A stretch of 64,000 bases of DNA from Syncephalastrum monosporum B8922 (GCA_000697355.1 JNEN01001260.1:248001-312000); one strand, 5' to 3'; shown: positions 10,882 through 23,696, counted from the first letter of the stretch. Translations and numbers: made by a program. The notes: generated by a model from the sequence alone, not told the origin.

Positions 10882-12409
10882 TTAGAGCTGCCATGACATA
10901 ACCTTGGATAGCCCGGTTGTTGGTATTTCTAAAAATGAATAGGCTGCAACACTGTTATTAAACGCTGTTCGCCAGACAGGAGAGAGAAATAAATAATATA
11001 AAACAATTTACCTTGAGACGCCACAAGAATGTCTAAAATCGATGACAGCCACACCTTATGTTCCTCTCCACCTAATGATGTTGTTGTGTCCAGCACAGCC
11101 CACCAGTTGTAGTCTAGTTTTCTCCAATCTAGCATATCCGCCTTGGTAAATACACATGGGAAAAGCGGCCGTATCCAGGGTGCCTGATCGTCATAGACCG
11201 ATTCTCCTAGCACGTATGTGACAGGGTATCCAGGATCGACATCTTGGCGGTACTCTACGCACGCTTCCAAGAGCGCACGCCGATCGGACTGGTCGCCCGT
11301 AAGCCAATGAGCCAGACGGGACGAGGATTGGAGCGGCAAAGATAAAGAGACAGCTTGACTGATTGGCATATTGCCTAGCAATTCGATCGACATATCCCGC
11401 ACATTTTGTTTGGCTTTGTTGCCGACACCGAGCGCCATGAAAGCGCCCGAGCCACCCATCGCGTCGACGATTCCCTGGGCGGCTGTGTTGAGCTGTTGCA
11501 TTTGGTTGGGTCGTACCAAGAGCCATGTGTTTAGCGCCTGGTATAATTCAGCCTGTGCCATTGATGTGAGGCTCTTGCGGAAAAGCGTTGTGGAGAGACT
11601 GCCGCACTGCACGATATGTCTGTCCTTTTGGGCAAGCATGAATTCGGAGTAGGTCGGCGTGTAATGCACCACCCTAGGGTCCTCCTCCTTCTTGTCCGTC
11701 AGAGCGCTGTCAGGCCTGGATAAAGAAAAGCTGGTCTGGACGGAGTTCCACCACCGCCGCCACGAGCCATTCATCGGTGTGGCGGGCCGGAGGGCTTTGA
11801 TCACTTCTACGCGCAGTACATCGTCCGTCTGCGCCGCCAGCGGCTCTTCAGAGCCCCAAAGATGGCGGGCTTCGCCAGGTCGCTCTACAACGCTTACTCC
11901 AAAGGTTTCCTTGAGTGCTTCAAAGTCCAGCAGGCGAGACCAAGGTATCTCGGGAACTGTTTCATCTTCGTACGCCCGAGCCATTGTCCAAAAAGAAGCG
12001 CGTTCTATTACTTTCATCCGCAGAGTAGGTATAATGACAGTTCGCTTCGTCTCGTATCCTAGTCGGACAGCGGTTCGTAATGCGTCGAGCTGGTCATACA
12101 AGTCACTAAATAATCAAACGCACAGGTGTAAGTATGTGTGAGAGTGTGTGTTGGTGAGCAAACAAACGAGCGCGTTAAGAGAAGGGGGCGACCTGTTGTC
12201 GTTCTTTTCCTTTTCTCTTCTGTTTCTTACCCATGGGGAAAGTAGGACAAGAATCGCTCTTGTACTTCTTGGCCGCGCGATATTAGCTGTGGCTGTGATA
12301 TTTGTTGTTGTTTGATCAACGACGTGTGCAATGAGACGGTGACTAAAAAAGCGATGGTGCACAGGGCCATAAAAACACCTATACGACTGAATGGCCTCGA
12401 CCGTATCAT
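10882..12409 (-). CDS. Type II membrane protein, O-fucosyltransferase-like glycosyltransferase
   Basis: Three exons (12231-12409, 11012-12105, 10882-10943) sum to 444 aa. A short cytosolic N-terminus (MIRSRPFSRIG) precedes a single signal-anchor helix (VFMALCTIAFLVTVSL), giving a lumenal catalytic part, as for Golgi transferases. The first splice creates FLSYFPHGDLYDQLDALRTA followed by TKRTVIIP, which resembles the N-terminal nucleotide-sugar motif of fungal O-fucosyltransferase-like (GT65/GT68-type) proteins. A later AMGGSGAFMALGVG fits the second Rossmann domain. The C-terminal exon is the least certain; reading through the last intron gives a slightly different tail ending at 10929. Donor and acceptor are unknown. 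Confidence 0.5.
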
Positions 12410-13435
12410 GGTAGCGGACGTAGAGGAGAAGAAAAAGACAAGGGAGCTCCTCGGGAGATCAGAAGCACAGCTTCGTCTCTTATTCTAATTTTTTTTATCA
12501 TGAGCACTCCTGCAAAGCAAACCCCCCGTTCACCCCTCCCTTTTTCTCTGTCTATCTTTAATCCCTTTCTTTGTGGTCGGAGAAAATTATCTACGATCTA
12601 GTTGCCACCCATCATGGCCGATGCCATCGGTTTTACTTGCACTGCTACCCCTGGCAACAGTAATCATAACCAAACACGCGTTCCATTGGACTGCTCTATT
12701 TATTTGTTGTGTCGCTAAAAGTACAAATAATCCAAAGTAAATGTACCCAAAAGACAAGGAAAATCTGACAAAAGAAGAAGGGAAAAAAAAGGGAAGGAAA
12801 AAGAGTTCGGTGTATATCCATCCAAAAGGAAGTGCAGACATAGACAAGGGGTGGGGGTTACGCCTGTGTACCGGACGGAACACCTCATATAGAATCCTTA
12901 CGCACATCGCGGGAGGGAATATAACTTCCATTACGTACGTTTAAATTATGAATAAGGGTCCGTTTTATGCCAATGATGTGTCGTACGCTGCGCAAATCTA
13001 ACAAAGGCGGGCTCAACGAAAGAACTATAGCAGTAGATCGAGATGACTTGTGTGTTACACACATGATTCGAGATAACAACAGGGCTGCATATATGTGAAT
13101 CGACAGCTGTAGATGAACATGAAATGAACCTTGTCTCTTATGCGGGGTCCCGGGAGGACCACCTACGGGTTGAGTTGAAAAATGACCACCGAATTGGGTC
13201 AAGTGTGTACTCTATCCTTCTACATATGCCCACGTTTCCAGAGGACCACCCTTCTTCTTTTTATTTTTCCCTGTCTGGGTCCCTTTCTTTACTGTGTCTA
13301 TCGTGGGGAATATATTAGGGAGCGTAAAAAATAATACGGTAGCGAGCGAAAAGGGGCGGGGTAAAACGTTGATGTGCATGCATGGCCTATTGTGTGGATC
13401 GACGGAAAGAGAAACCCGCGGGATGACATGTGTAT
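12410..13435. other. Intergenic region, about 1 kb
   Basis: Upstream region of the glycosyltransferase-like gene followed by the 3' flank of the small Cys protein gene. Open frames here are short and show no domain or splice partner. No RNA gene recognised. Confidence 0.5.
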
Positions 13436-13801
13436 TCATTTAAAGAACTTGCACCAGTGCTCATGACAGAATCGAAAGACGTCGACACCGCAGTCTGCAC
13501 AGAAATCAGAATAGCGCTCTTGATAAAACGACTCTCCAGCACAGCGCTGGAGGATCTTCTTTTTCGGCGTCCGTGCTTGCGGTGAGCGTTCAATGGGCGA
13601 AGGCGATCGTTGCCGGGTCAGATATTCACCACAATAGGGACTGAACGTGGTGCCTTGTGACAAAGTTTCAGGCGTATGAGGCAAAGTGCTACGTTGATGG
13701 GTGTGGTGCAAAGTGTGAGAGAAGGACACATCCGACGATGGGTTTGCTGCAGCGGCAGTGCTTGTGTTTGAGGACGCGGTGAGGTTTTCTGTAGTGTGCA
13801 T
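13436..13801 (-). CDS. Small Cys-containing protein of unknown function
   Basis: An intronless 121-aa frame from ATG 13801 (MHTTENLTASS) to TGA 13436. The first two thirds are Ser/Thr/His/Pro-rich and probably disordered. The last 40 residues are compact: a basic ARTPKKKILQRC, then FCADCGVDVFRFCHEHWC. The spaced Cys/His residues could bind one zinc ion. It shares about 240 bp of upstream DNA with the divergent YEATS2-like gene. I do not recognise the family. Confidence 0.5.
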   Translation of the reverse strand: MHTTENLTASSNTSTAAAANPSSDVSFSHTLHHTHQRSTLPHTPETLSQGTTFSPYCGEYLTRQRSPSPIERSPQARTPKKKILQRCAGESFYQERYSDFCADCGVDVFRFCHEHWCKFFK

Positions 13802-14038
13802 TGAGAAATAAGAAAAAAAAAGAGGAGTAAAATAAGACAAACAGAGGAAGGAGAGGGTTTTGAGCGCAAAGCGAGCTGCAAAAAGTTGAGTTCATCCCAT
13901 TTCTTTAGTGGTGCAGTCTATTGTAACGTGGAATCCCAGAACCAGTCTTGACTTATTTTTCCCGACGGCTTCTTATACCATTTTCCCTTCTTGTTGTCTT
14001 TATTGTTCCTCGGCCCAGCGCCAAAGGACCGAACCACC

Positions 14039-16717
14039 ATGGACCAAATACCACAAGGTATGCGTCTCTTGATCTGCCTTTCGTTTTACTGTTATAGCCT
14101 TTTCCGTAACACAACAACACTTCTTAAAAGACGACACCACGCGAAAAAAGATTCTCGACATTATAGATCAGCAGTTCGATCTCGAAATATTTCTCAAGCA
14201 ACGTGAACTGGCCACTATTCGGCAAGAGATCCAGAAATCAGAAACGACTCTACGCGATCTCGAGGCAGCCATTAATAACGGTGAGAGCAAGAGGCACCTT
14301 TTTGTTGAGTGGTCTATTCATTGCTTTTTAGAGGCCAATCTGGCTGCCATTGCTGAGGGGCCGCACTACACGAGACGAGCTGCTGCACTCACCGCCGCAT
14401 CCGCACTTTACAACTCATACAACAGTTCTGCCTCTCAAGATCGCGGCCCGGGCTTGTACGGTGTGCGAAGCGACGGTGTGTTTGTGCGGTAATGCGACAC
14501 GCAGCATGGATATAGCTTGAAACTCAATCATGCCTCGCATTTATTTTCTCAGACTGTCCTGTCCGGCATGCCACCGCGACGACTTTGCCAACCAGCAAGG
14601 ATTCCTCAACCACTGTAGACTTCGCCACGGCCTTGAGTTCGGTCCATACGAGCAGATCATGCTGCGCTGTGGCACGCCCGTCGACGAGTCCGAGGTGCCT
14701 CCCGATCACCCCGCGCGTCTCCGCCAGGTCACCAAGCCTGTGCCCTTGCCGAGGAAAAAGATCCGGGTATGCGATGTCGCTCAGCCAAATGGCATCATTA
14801 ATTTATTTTTTTCACTTCACCCTTCTCTAGCCGTCCATCAAAGTGTTTGAGGAAGACGTCGATTTGGAGGGTGATCAGCAGAAGCACACACGGCAGGATA
14901 CAGCCGCAAAGTCCGTCCCGTCCTCAACTCAATCCACATCAGCAGCAACACCCAAAACGCCACCACCTCCGCAAAGCTTACAACCACCACCGCCACCACC
15001 GCCTACTACAACTACTACTACTACTGAGCCACCCCGGGTGATACCTACTACTGCCGATACAGCAGCAGGCCCGTCGCAGGTCGATCGAGGCTCGCGTTTT
15101 TATATTCAAAGAAAAGTCATCGTGGGCAACGTGAGCAAGTTCATTCCGCCTGGTAAGTCAGCTTCCTGCCCTGCAGCACAACCGCAGAAAAAGGACCCGT
15201 ATCAACCTTGGACGATAGAGAAACGGGATGCAGTGCTCAAAAATTACTCGCACAAATGGATGGCCTATGTCGTCGATCCACCGCAGGTCGACGAGGCAAA
15301 GAATTTCATCACCTGCGTCCGCTTCCACCTCCATCCGAGCTACAAGCCATACGACGTTGTCGATGTCACCGAGCCGCCTTACCGTGTGACCCGTCTGGGT
15401 TGGGGCGAATTTCCGATTCGCGTACAACTCTTTCTCGTGGATAAGCGGCGTAACAAGAGCGTTGATGTCTTTACTCAAATCAAGTTGGACCAGCTCTGCA
15501 CCGGCAATCAAGTTCTCGGTCAAGAACGCGAGATTGATATTGAGCTGGACCGCAATACAGACTTTGCCGACAAAGCACCTCCACCTGAATATATCGCACC
15601 GACGCCACCCGCGCAGCCATCCCAACCCATTCTCTCGTCGTCCTCCATCACGGGCTCGCTTGAGCCTGAGGATGCACTCCACAGACTTTTGGTGGAAGCT
15701 GTCGCGCGCTTGCCACTCGTTCAACCTTATTCCTCGCCCATGCTCCCTTACTCGTGTGCAACGAGCCCGAAAGCATACTTTCAGTGGTCCATTGGACGAA
15801 GGAAAGCAGTCGAGGTAATGCATACCTCTATCGTTTGTTATCTGGATACTCATTCTTCTATTTATTCCAGTGGCACCGCGCTCATCTCGTACGGCAACGT
15901 GTGCAGCAACTCGGCCGCATGAACGGGAATGAAGCGGTGCGCACCGTCACTGCGGCACTCTCCACAAAAGACGTTGTGTTGTGGTGCCGCAATCACGATT
16001 ACACGCCCAAAAAGGCAGACCAAACTTGGACGCATATGCAGCTGCCGGATTACTGCAAGTACTGCGGCGAGCGCCATTACGAAGACTGTGCTCGCATGGC
16101 CAAGCGGACGGTGAGCAGTCTCACCAGCTCGTCGGATCTATTGCGACTGCTGCCACAAGGCTGGGATGAAGATCGAGAAGCAGGTAATTCTTCAAGTTTG
16201 CATCCTGTGAGGTACTCATCTATCTCTTTTTCCCGCGTTGGCAGACGATATGGAGTTAGATGTTGGTACTGTCAGCCAACGGCCACCCAACAGCACTGAC
16301 AAGATGGCGACCTTGTCCGAACTCGCCCGTTTATGCAGCGAACAGGCCAATGATATTGTGAACGAGCGATACGTAGATTGGATCTGGTCCACTTTGGAAC
16401 CCCTCTCGCTGGACGGTGTGGTTGCCAACAGCATGGCGGTGAGCCGGGAAGGTCAGTTAAGACCACGAACGGATGATTCTGTCGATATGGAGCAGGCCAT
16501 GGAACAGCGGCTCGTGGTGGGCAATCTACTGGCCCAGGCAACACGTGCTTTCCTTCGGCGCTTGCTGAAGGCCAGCTTACGGCAAATCCGCGAGGGTCAG
16601 CCATCAGGGTCAATGCTCGTCCCCTTACATGTTCATGCAGCTGCGCAAGCCCACCCCGAATTTGACTTTTTGACTCAACAGTACATGGGACCTTCCAATG
16701 AGCCCGATCAACCTTAG
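14039..16717 (+). CDS. YEATS2-like acyl-lysine reader
   Basis: Nuclear protein expected to read acylated histone lysines and serve an ATAC/ADA-type acetyltransferase complex. Seven exons (14039-14057, 14131-14280, 14332-14488, 14553-14766, 14831-15814, 15871-16183, 16245-16717) give 769 aa. In order: an N-terminal coiled coil (FLKQRELATIRQEIQKSE); a C2H2-like finger (CPACHRDDF, then LNHCRLRH); a Pro/Gln/Thr-rich linker; a YEATS domain (VIVGNVSKFIP, SHKWMAYV, VRFHLHPSYKPYDVV, VTEPPYRVTRLGWGEFP, LGQEREIDIEL); and a C-terminal helical region. A second Cys pair occurs in YCKYCGERHYEDC. The YEATS aromatic cage region WGEFP is intact. Yaf9/Taf14 homologues are far shorter, so YEATS2 fits better. 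Confidence 0.85.
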
Positions 16718-16948
16718 ACGTAATGTTTGTATATATATGAAATACTTATCAGATGATACCCTTTATTACTTTTGTACATGAAGACGCAAAGAAAAAGATA
16801 TGTATGTATATCGTGTTCACAAGCCTCATGGCTCTTTCTCGAAAGCCAGTCAGAAAAAGAGGACAGGAGGTGGGGGGGTAAGAGGAGAGAGGATAATTAC
16901 AATAGAAGAATAGTGGTGTGTAAAAGAATAAAGTATAGATCCTGCGGT

Positions 16949-18134
16949 TTACAGCATGCCGACGTTGCGCAGATTGTCATGTAGACAGATATCATTGACA
17001 GCCGCCATAACAAACTTGATTTGCTTGGTATCCGTGGCACATGTGAAGTGGGAATAGATCTGTTTCGAGTCCGCACGGTTGTTCAGCGAAATGAAGCGAT
17101 GAAGCAAGTACTGGCACGCCGCCTCGTACTTGGGCCCGCCCATGTAGTCGACAAAGTACTTTGATAGCGGACTGCGCTTGATCTTGTCGGCAAACAGGTC
17201 AATCTTGTTCAGGAACAGGATAATGGATGTCTTTGTGAACCAGCGCGAGTTGCAAATCGAGTCAAACAGTGTGAGGGCTTCATGAAGACGGTTGACAGAC
17301 GAGTCTTCGACGAGCACCTGGTCGTATTCGGAGATGGCTACCAAGAACACGATGGCTGTCACATTCTCAAAGCAATGGATCCATTTTTTGCGTTCGGACC
17401 GCTGACCACCCACGTCGAACATGCGGCACACTTTGTTGTTGATAGTAAACGTGGTCTCGGTAATGCCGGTTGTTTTGACGCGCGAGCGTAGTACGTCTTG
17501 GTCGCTCGGAACATAGTTGGCCTGGCCAATGCGAAGGATTGAGTCGAAGTAACTAATTTCATGAAAAGCGGTCAGATCACGCATAACTTTAAACCAACAA
17601 TGCACCTCCTGTACTTACTACCGGGCAGAGTCATTGAGCTGGTATTCATTGGAGCGGCGCACACACTCCCGGACCCCCTTGTCCTCCCATAGGGATGCAA
17701 TTGCTTCGACCATTTCATGTGATAGTGACTCCACTTGAGCGGGCGAGTCGAGTACCATCTGGCGGTGAATCGCATTATGTGGGTTTTGGAACTCTATCGC
17801 AAGCATACGCATAGCTTCCAAGATGGTCCGCATCGACTGGAGCGTGTTGCTGTAAATGACTTCTCTGAAGCTGTCGCGCTCGTCTGTGGTATAGCCACCG
17901 TCGTGGATCAGCTTCATTTGCTTGAGAATAGTTGATTTGCCTGATTCGCCAGCACCTAGAAACAAAATAAATAAGTACAGAAGTCACGACACGAGCGCAA
18001 TAAAGCACAAGCATACCAAGTAAAAGCATCTTCATTTCGTGCTCGAGGTTGGCACGGTCGCGCTTGAGCTGATTTTCGATCTGATTATTGCGTTGCTTCT
18101 TTTCGACGTGTTCAGCAGACTGACAGCAACCCAT
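16949..18134 (-). CDS. Heterotrimeric G-protein alpha subunit
   Basis: Membrane-anchored GTPase coupling seven-TM receptors to nutrient, mating or cAMP signalling. Three exons (18017-18134, 17619-17955, 16949-17552) give 352 aa, the usual length. MGCCQSAEH carries the N-myristoylation Gly2 and palmitoylation Cys3. The P-loop is GAGESGKST (formed by the first splice), switch [11 protein letters not shown], switch [14 protein letters not shown], the guanine specificity motif FLNKIDLF, and TCATDT near the end. The C-terminus LRNVGML lacks the Cys at position -4 that pertussis toxin modifies, so it is not a classical Gi tail. Fungal subgroup cannot be fixed without a tree. Confidence 0.96.
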
Positions 18135-18665
18135 TGTGTGTATTACGACAAAATATAAAAGTTAAGGTGGTAACAATAGAGATAACAGTATAAAAATAGC
18201 AGAAGTGGGTGTTCGCGAGAGCTCGAATAGAAAGGCGAGCCCTTCTTATATAGATTCTCATGGAAATGGCCCCAATACTGGGCAGGGTGGAAAATAAGGT
18301 CAGGGATAGAGAAGGGGCTCCCTCTATGATCCATATGGATAGGTTCAACACGGACGCTTTTGTTTGTGACGACCGATCTTCACCACCTACTCATCTGTGC
18401 AGGGCATGTCTGTGAAGCAGTAGGATAGTTCACCCAATAGGGATAACCTATGTACGAGTTATAGGAGCCCTGGAACCTGGCTAGACCGTATAACCTGTAT
18501 AGCAGTTTAGAGGGAAATACACCCGTTAATGAGACTGCCATGCACTTGGCATCCTTCGTCGGATGGATGCTAGAAAAGGGATACTGATCTCCTTTTTCCG
18601 AAAGTGGACCTTTGTCTTGGTTTTTTTTTGTTTCGAGCGCCTTGTTTCAGACAGGGTTTATCTTT

Positions 18666-18700
<35 letters not shown>

Positions 18701-21301
18701 CGGTGGACTCCATCTATGGATGGGGAATAGCAATCTTCTCATTCTACGTCAAACTTTTTCCGGATGTGTACGCGACTTTTCTGCCTCTTAAAGGAATGAG
18801 GCGTTCAGATCATGAGCTTTTAATCAATGAAATCGTATCATCCATCTCCGGACCAGCGAATAGAAACTTTGCCCCATTTCTCCCTTTCCCTCTCTTTTTT
18901 CCTGGGCCTCGCTAGATACCTTATTCACTCTCTTTAAAGAAAACCCCTTGCTTCCTGGAACTGTGGGTCATCCCCTCCGATACCGTAGATCTGTATATGA
19001 GTACATGAAACACCCCTTTAAACCCACAAACCCTAAGGAAGGGGACTCATTCGTTTCTCTTTAGAGGATTTTTGGTCTAGGAGGAGAATAGAGATCTCGC
19101 CGTACCGGCTTGATCGTCTCTGCTACTTCTTTCTGTTCTGCACGGCTTCCGACCGAGTGAATTACTCCTTTTCGCACGGTTCTTTTCGATGATGATCACA
19201 AATAAGGGCGCAGGGTCGTCCGCGCGCGGTCGATACACTTATATACAGTAGAGCTAGCGAGAGAGGAAAAGTCTGTACCTAATGTAGTGACTCTATCAAA
19301 ATCTCACACAAACGAATACAAAAATACGGACGAAAAAACGGACGCTGTCCTGTTTTTATACTATTACATGATGTTTAGGGATGTCCTCAGAGTAGTGCAA
19401 GTGGTGCGTTCCTGCCCTACATGCTTCTAGTAGGTAAGTGCGCTTAAGGTACAAATAAACACATTGCAGATCGTCAAGCTGTAAAAAATTATTTTGCACC
19501 TACCATTCAAACAAAAAAGACATATATATCCTCAAGGGGCATACCTATTGTATATCCATATAATATATATAAAAGGTCAGAACGTGCGCGTTTTAAGGTT
19601 CATGATGAGATTGAATCATTATCTACGCAAGAAGGGAAATAGGGTCCTTCGCCCGAAATTATGTGCATCTTCAAGTCATCTGCTGCAACTTTAATACAAT
19701 TCATGGATTCTATTGTTCTGTTTCCTGATCATGGAAATGGCTGAACATGCATCTATAAAGATTGCCTAAATAATGCTTGCTTTCCTGCTGTTCTTCTTTC
19801 CCTCTGCCATACATCGGGCTACTTCACTTTTTTGGCAGAATTCATGCACTCTTATAGCAAAAGGACTGTGTGTATCTTTCCCTTTTCTCCTTCGCTCAAG
19901 GCGGCTCTCATCTTTATGATCATCCCCTTTTAGCTCCCTACGAGGTAGAACGCCTCCCGATCTTGCGTATCCCCAGCGAATTTCTTCCTTTAGCCTTCAC
20001 TGAGGAGGCGAGACACACACACACAGATCACTGACTGTACTTTTATATTTCGAATACTAAATCAGCTAGGTACCTGACGAGACAAGTACATTCTCAATGC
20101 CCTTCTCTCGAAATTCAAGGCACCCATATGAAACACATGGATATATTAAAAGAAGGAGGAGGGCATGACCCGTCATAAGTGAAAAGGCAGGAGAAAGGTA
20201 GCTATCAGCTTGTTCTCTTTCTTGGCTTTACGTTCTTTGTGTATCTTCAGAAAGCCCAATGAGCTTGACTCAACATTTTAATCTTGTGTAACCTGTCACA
20301 GTCCACCGAGTGGGAGATGCCAATTTACGCATGCATACGTATTGAACGCAAATCGCATCAGCAGGGCACGATTTTGCATGCACAGCCAGAGGGGTTCAGC
20401 CCATGTACGTGCATAACAGTAAGAGACCGTCAAGTGGAAGATTAGTTCAGCCACAATTGACCACCGCATCGCGGCGCACTTCAAGAGTAAACGTACGACG
20501 TGTGCTTAAATAGAAGCGCCTCATTTTTCAGCACTTCATTAGGAAGGTCTGACAATCTTCTTGGTGACCTTTTTTTTTCCTTTCTTCTTTTTCGTTTTAT
20601 CTCCATGTCTCTGTGTCTGGATAGAATGGTTATCATGAGTGGTTATTTGGCTTCTTCCACTTTTAAGCCCGTGATAACGGTATAAATAACCGATCATCGT
20701 GGAAAGAGGGATAGGAAAACGGGAAAGAGTGTGTGTGAAAAATAATGATGCATCTTATCATGTTTGTACGTGGGTGATTACGAAGGCGTGAGTAGCAGAG
20801 GTAACGGCACGGCAAGAAGCGTCAGGAAAGTGAAAACGCTGAGTGGCGACAGAGGCTACACAAGAGACGAGCTGAATCCCAAAAAGTCGAGATAGGTCAA
20901 GTATAATTAGAGCAGATCAACGGAGAGAAGAGACACGCGGGTCCATCTCGGGTTTGTGATTATGCAAGGCAATAAGGCAATGATTGATATAGCAAAGAAT
21001 GAAAAAAAGAGGGAGAAAAAAAAAAGAGAGAGAGAGTAAGAGCTGCATACACAGATAGAATAGAAAGATAGATACTGTATGATGAGATGTAGAGTAAAAA
21101 AGAAAAAGCGAAAAAATCAGAGGGGTGCACGTTCTTTAGGTGAGGCTCCCACTTTCGTTGTCCGAAGACAAACGGGTTGCAGCTCGAGTGAACACAGAAT
21201 GTTATGTTTTGGGTTTTTTCTGCCACCGCCCACTTGACTAGACTTTCGGTTTACCTTTTCACTTGTCTCGTTGAAACGAAACGACATATATTCTATTTGC
21301 A
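18135..21301. other. Gene-free region, about 3.2 kb
   Basis: The longest stretch without a gene, lying between the divergent G-alpha and YANK-like kinase genes. All open frames are under 105 codons and overlap T-rich or low-complexity sequence. A 34-T run is at 18667-18700. The final 200 bp before the kinase start are pyrimidine-rich. No tRNA, snRNA or transposon was recognised; long 5' leaders or an unspliced non-coding RNA are possible. Confidence 0.5.
18667..18700. repeat. Poly(T) tract, 34 nt
   Basis: An uninterrupted run of T on the plus strand in intergenic DNA. Read on the minus strand it is an A34 run, which could be a retroposed poly(A) remnant, but no sequence next to it resembles a processed gene. 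Confidence 0.9.
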
Positions 21302-23629
21302 ATGGGCGCAGTGTGTTGTCGCCAGGATGACCTCGATCTCGACGGAGAAGGTATATACACTCCAAGCACACTGTGATAGAAGACAGTGCACCCTGTCCAG
21401 GCTTGTCCTAACCCCTCTCTCTCTGTTCTCTTTCTCTCTCTGTGGCTCTCTGTTCTATTCCTTGTGTTCCTTGTGTCTTATTCGTCTCCTGCGTTGCTAA
21501 TTTTTTTATTGCTGCACACCCAGTGGACCTTTCCCACTTCACTCTCCTGCGTTCCGTAGGCAAAGGCGCTTTCGGCAAAGTCCGTGTCGTCCAGCACAAA
21601 GGCACCAAACAGCTCTATGCTCTGAAGTATATCAACAAAAACAAGTGCATCCAGATGCGTGCAGTCGAGAACATCATTTCAGAACGCCGCATCCTCGAGC
21701 AAGTGTCACACGCCCTCATTGTCAACCTGCGCTACGCTTTCCAAGATGACGAAAATCTGTTCATGGTGCTTGATCTCATGCTGGGCGGCGATTTGCGCTT
21801 TCACCTCGATCGACTCAACGTCATGCCCGAACCCTACGTGCGATTCTACGTCGCTCAGGTCGCTTTGGGCTTGCATCACCTCCACCAGAACTCGGTCGTC
21901 CATCGCGATATCAAACCTGACAACATATTGCTCGACAACCTTGGCCACGCTCACCTCACCGATTTTAATATCGCCGTGCAGTTCTCCGAAACAAAGGCCC
22001 TCACCTCTGTTGCAGGCTCGATGGCTTATATGGCTCCCGAAGTGCTCCAGAAACGAGGGTACTTTTCATCCGTCGACTGGTGGTCACTAGGCGTTGTTTG
22101 TTTTGAGTTACTCTTTGGAAAGGTAAAGCACATCATTTTCATGCATGAAGCTTGCATATGCCTACATTGTGTATCTATGTGCTATTATTGTTGTATTGTG
22201 TTGTATATACTCACGCAGATTCATGTATCTCTTTAGCGACCTTTCCGAGGCAAAACCAACGACGCGCTGCAACATGCGATTCTGCACGAGCCTCTGGTCT
22301 TCCCCGAAAACCATCGCGTGTCTCCCGAAGCGATTGATTGCATCAAGGGTTTACTCACCCGCGACGTGACCCGGAGGCTGGGCGCCACCGACAAAGGCTA
22401 CCGGCGCTTCCTGGGACACGCGTGGTTCAAAGACATCCAGTGGGACCTCCTCGAAACGAAGGCTGCAGACCCACCCTTCACTCCAGACGTAAGTCTTTCT
22501 CGTCGATTTCTTCTCATAGACCCTTACCACGTTAATGTGCCTCCTTTCCCCTCCTCGTCTCCTTTTTTACTTATTGTCTTTATGTTTTTCCCTGAACTCG
22601 AATCCTGAATAGAGCAAACGTGCCAACTTTGACCCGACCCACGAACTGGAGGAGATCCTACTCGAAGACAATCCACTCACCGTCCGGAAACGCAACCCGA
22701 AGCGGAGCGCCACCCACGCCAACTCGTCTGTACCCAGCCAGTCTGTCAACGATGTACCTGAGACGTCACCAGAGCGGCAAATGATGGAAGACAAGTTCCT
22801 CACGTTTGATCACACGAAACCCGAGGAAAACGAGTACCGCAAAAACGAAATGGAGCAGAAGCGCTGGGCACAAAAGATGAACAAGACGAGTAATGCTGAA
22901 AAGAAGCAGGGCATCTATGCCACCGGCTACTACGGTCAGCAGCATAAGGCAGGCGGTACCTACAAAACGAGCGTACTCGACTACGTCAACCAGAAGCCTG
23001 CTTCGCCCTTGTCCGCAGGTGACATCCTCAAACTCGAAGAGCTAGCGCGCATGGCGCGAGCCGGTGTCGGTCGCGATCGTGGCACGGACTGGCGACCTCC
23101 GTCTGGCATCCTGCCGAGCAGCAATGGACAAGACAAATCCATGGACGCTGTGCAGGAGCGCGACAACTATATCATCCAGGCGGGCGGCGTTCCGCCGCCA
23201 GCGAGACCGCCTCCTTTGCTTTCCTCCTCCCACCACCGTCCATCTCCGTTACCACCACAACCCCCGTTGCCGCAACCGCCTCTACCTCAACCTGATTCCC
23301 AATATCATCATTCACAATTCAGACGGCGGCGATCGTCGGATGATAGCTACTTGCCATCATCTCCCGAGATGAGTGAGCGTCCCCTGATGGGAACCGCGTC
23401 CTCGTCGTTCGTGTCCGTGTCATCGCCACGCACCTCGCCTTCACCTCCTCCTAGCGGTCCACGCAACGCGTCCTCATCGTCTCAGGCATCGTTTCGCCAC
23501 ATGCCTCCGCCGGCCCTTCCACCTCCCACCTCTCTTCCGCCTCCTGTACCAACCGCTCTTCCTCCTCTTCCGGCGCAATCCGTCCCAACCTCTGTACTGT
23601 CTCCGCCTCCCCGCCGGCGTCGCTCTTAA
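21302..23629 (+). CDS. STK32/YANK-like AGC-family Ser/Thr kinase
   Basis: Four exons (21302-21350, 21524-22122, 22237-22488, 22613-23629) give 638 aa. Exon 1 encodes MGAVCCRQDD, a probable myristoylation/palmitoylation anchor as in animal STK32. The kinase domain starts with GKGAFGKVRVV (P-loop), followed by YALKYINKNKC (ATP-binding Lys), HRDIKPDNIL (catalytic loop), DFNIAVQ (DFN in place of DFG, a family trait) and YMAPEVL. RRLGATDKG and WFKDIQWDLLE fit the C-lobe end. A KPEENEYRKN segment is followed by a long Pro/Ser-rich tail ending in RRRRS. The DFN residue still supplies the Mg-binding Asp, so the kinase is probably active. Substrates are unknown. Confidence 0.88.
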
Positions 23630-23696
23630 CTCCAGTTACCGTTCCCTATTCAACAGCCTCTCTTTTTACCCATCCTCTTTTTTCTCTGTAGAAGCA

